A model generated the notes under the pieces. That model did not search any database. It saw only the letters and a list, made by a program, of their open reading frames with translations, and was not told the origin of the DNA. DNA of 64,000 nucleotides from the NCBI RefSeq assembly GCF_000576635.1, contig NZ_AVFL01000001.1:496001-560000 (forward strand), read 5' to 3'. This document shows, piece by piece, positions 57,538-64,000 of the stretch. Both the position numbers and the translations under genes were made by a program. The stretch is from Skermanella stibiiresistens SB22. Lineage in GTDB: Bacteria > Pseudomonadota > Alphaproteobacteria > Azospirillales > Azospirillaceae. Numbering within the stretch: position 1 is the first letter of the stretch; every line of letters begins with the position of its first letter.

Positions 57538-59214
57538 TCAGGCCGCCTGTCCGAGCGCCCGGGCCACATCGGCCGCCGCCTCGCCATTGGCGCGCAGATC
57601 GAGCCTCTCCTGGAGCACCGCCAGCAGGGTCGGCGTCAGGAACGCCGGCAGAGTCGGTCCCAGGTGGATGCCCTTGATCCCCAGCGCCAGCATCGTCAGC
57701 AGCACGGCCGTGGCCTTCTGCTCGAACCACGAGACCATCAGCGACAGCGGCAGGTCGTTGACGCCGCACTCGAACGCGTCCGCCAGCGCCATGGCGATCT
57801 TGATGGCGGAATAGGCGTCGTTGCATTGCCCCAGGTCGAGCAGGCGCGGGATGCCGTCAGCGGTCCCGCCGATCGTGCCATGATCCTGGTCGTTGATGCG
57901 GAACTTGCCGCAGCCCAGCGTCAGCATCACGGTGTCCGCCGGGGCCGCCTCCGCCACCTCGGTGTAATAGTTGCGGCCGGGAGCGGCGCCATCGCAGCCG
58001 CCGATCAGGAAGAAGCGGCGGATCGCCCCGCTCTTGACCGCGTCGATTACCGTCCCGGCGACACCCATCACGGCGTCCCGGGCGAAGCCGATGGTGATCG
58101 TCCTCTCTCCATCACCACCACCTCCGACATTCTGGCCAAAACCCGGCGACGCCTTCGCCGCCTGGATGACGGGAGAGAAATCCCCGTTGTCAATATGCCG
58201 CACGCCGGGCCAGCCGACCGGACCGGCGGTGAAGACGCGGCCCTTGTACGACCGTTGCGGCTCGATCAGGCAGTTTGAGGTCAGCACCACCGGACCGGGA
58301 AAGGCCGCGAAGTCGGATTGCTGGTCCTGCCACGCGCCGCCGAAGTTGCCGGCCAGATGCGGGTGGGCCTTCAGCGCCGGATAGGCGTTGGCCGGCAGCA
58401 GTTCGCCATGGGTATAGACCAGGATGCCGGTGTCGCGGGTCTGCTCCAGGATACGGGCGAGATCGCCGAGATCGTGGCCGCTGACCAGGATCGCCTTGCC
58501 GGGGACCGGCGTCATGCGGACGACGGTTGGTTCCGGTGTGCCATAGGTGCCGGTGTTGGCCGCGTCCAGCAACTCCATGACCTTGAGGTTCAGCGTCCCG
58601 GTGTCGAGCGCCAGCGCCAGCAGTTCCGCGATGTCGGATGGGTCGCCGGCTAGATCGGACAGGATGCGCGCGATGCCGGCGTCGATCGCGGGGTCGCGGA
58701 AGCCCAGCACGGTGGCGTGGTGGTAATACGCCGCCACTCCCTTCATCCCGTAGAGCACCAGCACCCGCAAGCCGATCACGTCCTCGCCCACCGTCTCGAC
58801 CCCGGCGCGCACCCCAAAGGACGCGGCTTCCGCGAGCATCTCGGCGTGGGTGGCGGGCGGCTCGTAGCGGGCGGGGCCGGGCGGTACGGCGACGGGAGCC
58901 ATCGCGGCGGCCTTGCCACCCAGCCCGTCGCGCAGCGCCACGGCCTGACGGATCAGCAGTTCGATCCGCACGGGATTGAAGTTGACGTTGGTCAACGTCG
59001 TGAACAGCGCGTGGTGGATGAAGTCGTCCACCTCGGCATCGGTCACGCCCAGGGCGCGCGCCCTGTGCGAGACCTGCGCCAGCCCCTTCACCGCGTGGAT
59101 CAGGATGTCCTGAAGGTCGCTGGTGACGGCGTCCTTGCCGCAGGTCCCCTTGAGGGAGTGGCATCCCGCGACGGCGTCGATGTGCTGGGTCTGCTCGCAC
59201 TGGTAACAGAACAT
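57538..59214 (-). CDS. hcp: Hydroxylamine reductase / hybrid cluster protein
   Basis: Hcp is a high-affinity NO reductase and protein S-nitrosylase active under anaerobic nitrosative stress. The 558-residue protein has the N-terminal cluster motif C3-x2-C6-x11-C18-x6-C25, the spacing of the [2Fe-2S] class found in facultative bacteria. The hybrid-cluster ligands are in motifs such as [56 protein letters not shown] and [14 protein letters not shown]. The gene is the first of an hcp-hcr operon preceded by an FNR-type palindrome. Confidence 0.97.
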   Translation of the reverse strand: MFCYQCEQTQHIDAVAGCHSLKGTCGKDAVTSDLQDILIHAVKGLAQVSHRARALGVTDAEVDDFIHHALFTTLTNVNFNPVRIELLIRQAVALRDGLGGKAAAMAPVAVPPGPARYEPPATHAEMLAEAASFGVRAGVETVGEDVIGLRVLVLYGMKGVAAYYHHATVLGFRDPAIDAGIARILSDLAGDPSDIAELLALALDTGTLNLKVMELLDAANTGTYGTPEPTVVRMTPVPGKAILVSGHDLGDLARILEQTRDTGILVYTHGELLPANAYPALKAHPHLAGNFGGAWQDQQSDFAAFPGPVVLTSNCLIEPQRSYKGRVFTAGPVGWPGVRHIDNGDFSPVIQAAKASPGFGQNVGGGGDGERTITIGFARDAVMGVAGTVIDAVKSGAIRRFFLIGGCDGAAPGRNYYTEVAEAAPADTVMLTLGCGKFRINDQDHGTIGGTADGIPRLLDLGQCNDAYSAIKIAMALADAFECGVNDLPLSLMVSWFEQKATAVLLTMLALGIKGIHLGPTLPAFLTPTLLAVLQERLDLRANGEAAADVARALGQAA

Positions 59215-59331
59215 GGGAACTCCTGGATCAAGCCGTTTCCGTAAGCGGGTGCGGGTCGGGATCGGGAATCGTCCTCATCCGCCGCTGTCCGCTGGGTTGG
59301 CGGACCCTAGACCGCGCTGGCGGCCGGCCAC

Positions 59332-59345
59332 TTGACCGCGGTCAA
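59332..59345. promoter_or_regulatory. CRP/FNR-family palindrome TTGACCGCGGTCAA upstream of hcp
   Basis: A perfect 14-bp palindrome with the form TTGAC-N4-GTCAA is centred about 124 bp before the hcp ATG. It matches the general shape of FNR/Dnr/NnrR-type sites that control hcp genes in response to NO or oxygen limitation. Confidence 0.7.
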
Positions 59346-59431
59346 GCGCCGGAGAAGGATCACGCGATCATGGACTTGACGGGAGTGACTTCACGCATCG
59401 ACCTTGCTCCAGCCGTCGCCGTGAAAGATTC

Positions 59432-59562
59432 TTCAACACGGATGGAGAGGATTCACAGGATGGACACGGATTCCACGACGTCGATCCCGATCCGGTTCGC
59501 AGGCGTGCGTCAGGATGGTCCGATCTGTGTCCATCCAGTCAATCCTCTTTATCTGTGTTGAA
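59432..59562. repeat. Dispersed hairpin repeat, copy 3 (compact form)
   Basis: Left arm 59432-59471 and right arm 59523-59562 pair at 34 of 40 positions around a 51-bp GC-rich core. The right arm is nearly the same as the right arm of copy 1 (ATCTGTGTCCATCC and AATCCTCTTTATCTGTGTT). The core is shared with copy 2 but not with copy 1. Confidence 0.85.
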
Positions 59563-59736
59563 AGAGCCTCCACCCGCTCCAACCCATCAAAATTCCAGAG
59601 CCTCCCGCACCCGCGTGGCCGAAATACCGCGCCACGAAACCATCACGACTCGGACACAATATCACACCAAATTTTAACCTTAAGCTCGATAGGCTTGGCT
59701 CATGCCCCAGCGTTCTCGTGGATAAGGAATGCGCTC

Positions 59737-61005
59737 ATGAGCCGGACCCGCGTCGCCCTCGGCGCCTCGCTGCTTCTGTTCACCCCGCTTCAAGCGTGGG
59801 GGCAGGCGGCGGTCGAGGCGAATTCCGTCTCCGACGAGGAGACGTCGCAGGCCAAGGCGCTGGAGTTGTTCAAGACCGCGTTCACCCAGCTGCGCGGTGG
59901 CTTTGTCGATCAAGTCGACGCCGAAAAGCTGGTCGAATCCGCGATCAACGGCCTGCTGACCTCGCTCGACCCGCATTCCAAATACCTCAACGCCGAGCGC
60001 TACACCGAGAACAAGGCGCAGAACAACGGCGAGTTCGGTGGTGTCGGTGTCGAGATGGCGGTCGAGAACGGGTTGGTGAAGGTCCTGGCCCCGATCGAGG
60101 ACTCGCCTGCCTTCCGCGCCGGGGTGCTGGCCGGCGACCTGTTCACCCACATCAACGGCGAGCCGGTGCGCGGCGTCACGCTGGCCGAGGCGATGGACCG
60201 CATGCGCGGCGGCATCGGCACGCCGCTGTCGCTGACCATCCAGCGCGGTCCCGAGGGCAAGACCTTCGACCTGACGCTGGTGCGGGAACTGGTCAAGAGC
60301 CCAGCGGTGCGCTGGCGCCGTGAAGGCGACGTCGGCTACATCAAGATCAGCGGCTTCACCCAGCAGACCCAGCCCGGCCTGGAAAAGGCGTTGATGGCGC
60401 TGGACGCGGAACTGGGCCCCCGCCTGACCGGCTACGTCCTCGACCTGCGCGACAATCCGGGTGGTTTGGTCAAGCAGGCGATCTCGGTCTGCGACACATT
60501 CCTCGACCAGGGCGAGATCGTCTCCACCCGAGGCCGCAGCACCCCATCGGAACGGCACTATTGGGCGACCCCCGGCGATCTCGCCCGCGGCAAGCCGATC
60601 GTCATGATCGTCAATGGCCGCAGCGCCTCCGCGTCGGAGATCGTCGCCGGCGCGCTCCAGGATCAGCGGCGCGCGGTGATCCTGGGCAGCCAGACCTTCG
60701 GCAAGGGTTCCGTCCAGACCATCACGCCGCTGTCGAACCGCGGGGCGACGCGGATGACGACGGCGCGCTACTACACGCCGTCGGGCCGCTCGATCCAGGC
60801 GCTCGGCATCACGCCCGACGTGCTGGTCGACGCCGCCCGCGTCACGCCGGTCCAGTCATCCGCCACGGGCGGCGCGGACCAAGCGAACCCAGCCAAGCCG
60901 GTCGACTACCAGCTGACCCGCGCGCTCGACATCCTGCGCGGCGCCGCCCTGTTCGCCCAGCCGCCCGCTTCAGCGTCCCAGCAGGCGCAACTGCTGATCC
61001 CCTAA
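59737..61005 (+). CDS. ctpA: Carboxy-terminal processing protease (S41 family, CtpA)
   Basis: The 422-residue periplasmic protease has a signal peptide (to about residue 23, WGQA), a PDZ domain (about 98-182; GGVGVEMAVENGLVKVLAPIEDSPAFRAG) and the S41 catalytic domain with Ser298 in NGRSASASEIVAGALQD and Lys323 in QTFGKGSVQT. CtpA trims the C-termini of envelope proteins and wall hydrolases. ATG with AAGGA 10 nt upstream is the chosen start, because the longer frame reads through a repeat. A MltB-like hydrolase gene is convergent with it; CtpA proteases are known to control such wall enzymes. Confidence 0.95.
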   Translation: MSRTRVALGASLLLFTPLQAWGQAAVEANSVSDEETSQAKALELFKTAFTQLRGGFVDQVDAEKLVESAINGLLTSLDPHSKYLNAERYTENKAQNNGEFGGVGVEMAVENGLVKVLAPIEDSPAFRAGVLAGDLFTHINGEPVRGVTLAEAMDRMRGGIGTPLSLTIQRGPEGKTFDLTLVRELVKSPAVRWRREGDVGYIKISGFTQQTQPGLEKALMALDAELGPRLTGYVLDLRDNPGGLVKQAISVCDTFLDQGEIVSTRGRSTPSERHYWATPGDLARGKPIVMIVNGRSASASEIVAGALQDQRRAVILGSQTFGKGSVQTITPLSNRGATRMTTARYYTPSGRSIQALGITPDVLVDAARVTPVQSSATGGADQANPAKPVDYQLTRALDILRGAALFAQPPASASQQAQLLIP

Positions 61006-61015
61006 GGCGCCGTCA

Positions 61016-62314
61016 TCACGACGCCGAACCGGCGGTCCGCAGGCGGTCCAGCAGCGAGCTTGACGCGAAGCCGTCGGCTGGCAGCTTTTGGGATTTCTGG
61101 AAGCTCCGGATCGCCGAGCGGGTGTTGGCGCCGATGATGCCGTCGGGCGTGCCGACCGGCAAGCCCCGCGCTCCCAGCAGGCGCTGCATCTCGAACCGCT
61201 CGTCGCGGCTGAGCGGGCGTTCGTCGCGCGGCCAGCCGCCCTGGATTCCGGGCCGGCCCGCCATCCGGTCGGAGAGATAGGAGATCGCCAGCGCGTAGCT
61301 GCTGGAGTTGTTGTAGCGCAGTATGGAGCGGAAGTTGTTCATCACCAGGAAGGCGGCACCCCGGTTGCCGGCCGGCAACAGGATCGAGGCGTCGGCCTGA
61401 TCGGGCAGGGGCCGCGTCCCGGAAGCCTGCCGAACGCCAAGCCTCCGCCACTCCGCGATGGGCTTCCTGACCGACATGTCCGCCTGTTCATAATCGAACC
61501 CCGGTGGCAGCACGGCCTCCGCTCCCCACGCCTCGCCGGGGCGCCAGCCGACGTCGTGGAGATATCCGGCGGTCGAGCCGAACACGTCGGGCAGGCTGGT
61601 CCACAGGTCGCGCCGGCCGTCGCCGTCGCGGTCGACGGCGTGGCTGGCGTATGTCGTCGGAATGAACTGGGTATGGCCCATGGCTCCCGCCCAGGACCCC
61701 ACCAGCCGGCCACCCGGCGCGTCGCCCCGGTCGATGATGCGGAGCGCCTCGATCAACTGCTCGCGCCAGAAATCGGCGCGGCGGCCGTGCCACGCCAGCG
61801 TCGCCAGCGCCTCGACCACGTTGTAGCTACCCATGTTCTGGCCGAAATTGCTCTCCATCGCCCAGATCGCGACGACGACTTCGGCCGGGACGCCATAGTC
61901 GTTCTCGACACCCGCCAACAGGCCGCGCTGGACGCCCAACTGGTCACGGCCCCGGTTGACCCGCGTGTCGTTCAGCGCGCTGTCGAGATAGGCCCAGACC
62001 GGCCGGGTGAACTCCGGCTGGCTGCTATCGGAGGCCAGCACCTCCGGCAGCACGCGAAGCCCGGACAGGCTGCCGTCCAAGGTCGCCTGCTTGATCCCGG
62101 CCGCGCGGGCCTCGGACCGGAAACCGGCCAGCCATGTCGCGAAGTCGGCTTCCTGCGCCATCGGATCGGGCGTCAGCGGGGCGGACTGGTCGGCGGCACC
62201 GGGAGGAGGCTTGGTGCCGGGGATGGGCAAGGGCTCGCCACCGGCGCTCGAACAGCCGGCCGCCGCCACGACCGCGGCGGCCAGAATCATGATGTGCGAA
62301 GTCTTCAGTCCCAT
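61016..62314 (-). CDS. Lytic murein transglycosylase (MltB family, GH103) with peptidoglycan-binding domain
   Basis: The 432-residue lipoprotein has a lipobox with Cys21 (VVAAAGCSSAGG), an MltB-type GH103 domain (about 55-350) with the catalytic Glu154 in AIWAMESNFGQNMG and the family motifs GSWAGAMGHTQFIPTTY and DGDGRRDLWTSLPDVFGSTAGYL. A PG_binding_1 domain (about 365-425; LGARGLPVGTPDGIIGANTRSAIRSFQKSQ) follows. It cleaves glycan strands with formation of anhydroMurNAc ends, anchored in the outer membrane. Confidence 0.95.
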   Translation of the reverse strand: MGLKTSHIMILAAAVVAAAGCSSAGGEPLPIPGTKPPPGAADQSAPLTPDPMAQEADFATWLAGFRSEARAAGIKQATLDGSLSGLRVLPEVLASDSSQPEFTRPVWAYLDSALNDTRVNRGRDQLGVQRGLLAGVENDYGVPAEVVVAIWAMESNFGQNMGSYNVVEALATLAWHGRRADFWREQLIEALRIIDRGDAPGGRLVGSWAGAMGHTQFIPTTYASHAVDRDGDGRRDLWTSLPDVFGSTAGYLHDVGWRPGEAWGAEAVLPPGFDYEQADMSVRKPIAEWRRLGVRQASGTRPLPDQADASILLPAGNRGAAFLVMNNFRSILRYNNSSSYALAISYLSDRMAGRPGIQGGWPRDERPLSRDERFEMQRLLGARGLPVGTPDGIIGANTRSAIRSFQKSQKLPADGFASSSLLDRLRTAGSAS

Positions 62315-62722
62315 GCGCCGATCCGCTGTTGCACCCCCGGGCGCCCCACGTCGAAGCGGGACCGCCAAAGGGTTCCTGTTATCAGAAGTACTCAATAGAG
62401 ATGTTCGGGTCGACACACAAGCGCCGCCGGCCGCGTCACGGCCTACCCCGATCCTGTCACTTTCGGTCGATTATCCATCATTTCCGGATAGATCCGTGAT
62501 GTGGGTCACAGGAACCAAGGCGCCACCGCGGCATCTTGCGCCCTGTCACGGGTCAGCCGAATGGGCTATGTTGCAACGCGGCACCAGGTTACGGGAAAGT
62601 GTAGCATCTGGCTTTTGGTTGAAACGACCTTGGCCTGAATTTGATGTATCTATCATCAGGCAACGTTTTTCTTGGGCATGGTCATGGCACGGCGGTCGAG
62701 CGGGAGTAACGGGGTTTCCAAG
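62315..62722. other. 408-bp region upstream of a small ORF; no other feature seen
   Basis: It holds the promoter of the leftward transglycosylase gene and, further right, an AT-richer stretch (about 62570-62680). I see no RNA gene, repeat or convincing operator. Confidence 0.4.
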
Positions 62723-62842
62723 ATGGACAGTTTCGGCAAGGATTGGGCACGGTGGTCGGTCGGCGAGCGGTATACCGCGATCGCCGTGGTCGCGGCTTCG
62801 CTGATCGGCGTTGCGACCCACTTCCTGCTCGACGTCATCTGA
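62723..62842 (+). CDS. 39-residue single-span membrane protein before fdhD
   Basis: The frame encodes MDSFGKDWARWSVGERYTAI followed by a hydrophobic segment AVVAASLIGVATHFLLDVI. It has an amphipathic N-terminus with Trp residues and one membrane span. An in-frame ATG 15 codons upstream could extend it. The ribosome site is poor. It lies 66 bp before fdhD on the same strand, so it may be part of a formate dehydrogenase-related transcript; function unknown. Confidence 0.45.
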   Translation: MDSFGKDWARWSVGERYTAIAVVAASLIGVATHFLLDVI

Positions 62843-62908
62843 CCATTTTCCACGCCGACGGCGGCGTGGCGCTTGCCTGAAGGGGGGGGGCCGAACTAGG
62901 CTCGCCCC

Positions 62909-63805
62909 ATGGAACATGCTCCCCTTGAAGAGTTTCTGGTCCGCCCGGACCCGACCGATCCGCGCCTGACCAAGCGGGTCACCGGCATCGACCAGACCGG
63001 CGCCCCGATCGAGACCTCCGTCACCGTCGAACGCCCCCTAACCCTGTTCCTCAACGGACAGGAGATCGTCACCATGATGACGATCTGCGACTATCCAGAA
63101 TATTTGGCGCTGGGCTATCTTCTCAACCAGAACATGCTGCGGACCGACGACCGCGTCACCGACATCGTCTACGACGACGAGATCGAGACAGTGGTGGTCC
63201 GGACCGAGCGGCCGACCGATTTCGAACAGAAGCTGAAGAAAAAGACTCTGACCTCGGGTTGTGCCCAAGGCACCGTGTTCGGCGACCTGATGGAGAAGTT
63301 CGGCGATATCCGGCTTTCCACCACGGCGCGGCTCAAGACCTCGTGGCTCGCCACCCTGACGCGCAAGATCAACACCGCTCCCAGCCTCTACCTGGAGGCC
63401 GGCGCCATCCATGGCTGCGTGCTGGCGCAAGGGGACAGGGTGCTGGTCTACATGGAGGATGTCGGCCGCCACAACGCCGTGGACAAGGTCGCCGGCTACA
63501 TGTGGCGCCACGGCCTGACGCCAGAGGACAAGATCTTCTACACGACCGGGCGCCTGACCTCGGAGATGGTGATCAAGACCGTCCAGATGGGGATCCCGAT
63601 CCTGGTGTCGCGCAGCGGCTTCACCGCCTGGGGCGTCGAGTTGGCGCGCGAGGCTGGCCTGACCCTGATTGGCCGCGCGCGGGGCCGCCGCTTCGTCGCC
63701 CTGGCCGGGGAGGATCGAATCGAGTTCGATCTGGCTCCAACGGCGGGGGAGGACGAACCCTCCAGCCACCGCCGCAAGGGGAGCCGCGACGATGAGCGCG
63801 ACTAG
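62909..63805 (+). CDS. fdhD: Formate dehydrogenase accessory sulfurtransferase FdhD
   Basis: FdhD passes sulfur from a cysteine desulfurase to the bis-MGD cofactor of formate dehydrogenase. The 298-residue protein shows [16 protein letters not shown], the [10 protein letters not shown] loop with Cys118, the cofactor-binding [13 protein letters not shown] and [10 protein letters not shown] and [11 protein letters not shown] motifs. The second Cys of the CxxC found in E. coli is replaced by Gly. It starts at ATG after a long G-run and its end overlaps mobA by 14 bp. Confidence 0.95.
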   Translation: MEHAPLEEFLVRPDPTDPRLTKRVTGIDQTGAPIETSVTVERPLTLFLNGQEIVTMMTICDYPEYLALGYLLNQNMLRTDDRVTDIVYDDEIETVVVRTERPTDFEQKLKKKTLTSGCAQGTVFGDLMEKFGDIRLSTTARLKTSWLATLTRKINTAPSLYLEAGAIHGCVLAQGDRVLVYMEDVGRHNAVDKVAGYMWRHGLTPEDKIFYTTGRLTSEMVIKTVQMGIPILVSRSGFTAWGVELAREAGLTLIGRARGRRFVALAGEDRIEFDLAPTAGEDEPSSHRRKGSRDDERD

Positions 63806-64000
63806 GACACCGGATGTCATCGGGGTGCTTCTGGCCGGCGGGTTGTCGCGCCGGATGGGCGGCGGCGACAAGACGCTCCGGCTCCTGGCGGGACACTCCA
63901 TCCTCGACCGGGTGATCGACCGCGTCCGGCCGCAGGTCGGGACGCTGATCCTGAACGCCAACGGCGATCCCGCCCGTTTCGCCGGGAGCAATCTGGAGGT
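63792..64000 (+). CDS. mobA: Molybdenum cofactor guanylyltransferase MobA (5' part)
   Basis: Only the first 69 codons lie in the window. They show the MobA nucleotide-binding signature [19 protein letters not shown], where Lys contacts the substrate, followed by the helix [12 protein letters not shown]. MobA attaches GMP to molybdopterin to make MGD. The start overlaps the end of fdhD in another frame, so the two cofactor genes are coupled; a formate dehydrogenase operon is likely near. Confidence 0.93.
   Translation, partial: MSATRTPDVIGVLLAGGLSRRMGGGDKTLRLLAGHSILDRVIDRVRPQVGTLILNANGDPARFAGSNLE

Larger units (their letters stand above)
59215..59736. other. 522-bp divergent region between hcp and ctpA
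   Basis: This region contains the hcp promoter with an FNR-type palindrome at 59332, a full compact copy of the hairpin repeat at 59432-59562, and an AT-richer stretch before ctpA. No gene is supported. Confidence 0.6.

Noticed and set aside
59370-59561. A 63-codon frame before ctpA, similar to a frame at 56300-56503
   Set aside because: The similarity is due to the DNA repeat shared by both places; the arms and core explain it, and there is no ribosome site.

Overview
The window is about 64 kb of GC-rich DNA (coding regions roughly 65-70% GC) from an alphaproteobacterium, most likely a member of the Rhodospirillales close to Azospirillum or Skermanella. The grounds are the gene content: a complete glpSTPQUV glycerol ABC transporter of the rhizobial type, a DUF849 beta-keto acid cleavage enzyme, the aroK-aroB pair next to xerD, a heme A synthase, many sensor kinases, and overlapping ATGA/GTGA start-stop junctions. 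No tRNA, rRNA, CRISPR array, insertion sequence or prophage was found. The region reads as ordinary chromosome with accessory transport and catabolic blocks.

Layout. 0-3.2 kb: a response regulator, a small unknown protein, ispH and a lipoprotein. 3.3-6.9 kb: a giant fused flavoprotein that joins a GltD/NfnB-like half to a PyrK/NfnA-like half. 7-10.3 kb: a 24-residue membrane protein, an RlpA-like protein, an HPF-cold-shock fusion and a histidine kinase. 10.3-12.3 kb: a GntR regulator divergent from a BenE-type permease, with a perfect palindrome between them. 12.4-18.5 kb: glpSTPQUV, with a strong terminator after glpV and GlpR-like repeats upstream. 18.7-21.7 kb: a translationally coupled trio of PstS-like lipoprotein, histidine kinase and FkbM methyltransferase. 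22.4-31.8 kb: a seven-gene catabolic operon (sugar-type ABC transporter with a fused double permease, SDR, hydroxyacyl-CoA-dehydrogenase-like enzyme, BKACE, SMP-30 lactonase) with a divergent GntR regulator.

31.9-41.2 kb: a lone amino-acid-type binding protein, a 1313-residue hybrid kinase, an OsmC protein, an outer-membrane barrel, a membrane GH17 protein and a TylF-like methyltransferase. 42.1-47.2 kb: a PfpI-like protein lacking its cysteine, a BON-DUF1207 protein, then PepSY / cytochrome b561 / OmpR-type regulator / kinase. 47.2-55.2 kb: ctaA, a CBS protein, aroB, aroK, a small membrane protein, xerD, a hybrid kinase and nth. 55.3-56.1 kb: an unrecognised lower-GC two-gene module. 56.4-64 kb: hcr-hcp (nitrosative stress) behind an FNR-type palindrome, ctpA, a MltB-like transglycosylase, and fdhD-mobA at the edge.

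The most interesting candidates are: the 22.4-31.8 kb operon, whose enzymes together spell an oxidative pathway for a 2-deoxy-sugar-like compound ending in acetyl-CoA-dependent cleavage; the fused Nfn-like flavoprotein; a family of dispersed hairpin repeats (one copy has perfect 40-bp inverted arms) present three times in intergenic DNA; and a 14-bp tandem repeat at the start of the cytochrome-linked sensor kinase whose copy number decides whether the coupled start codon is in frame.
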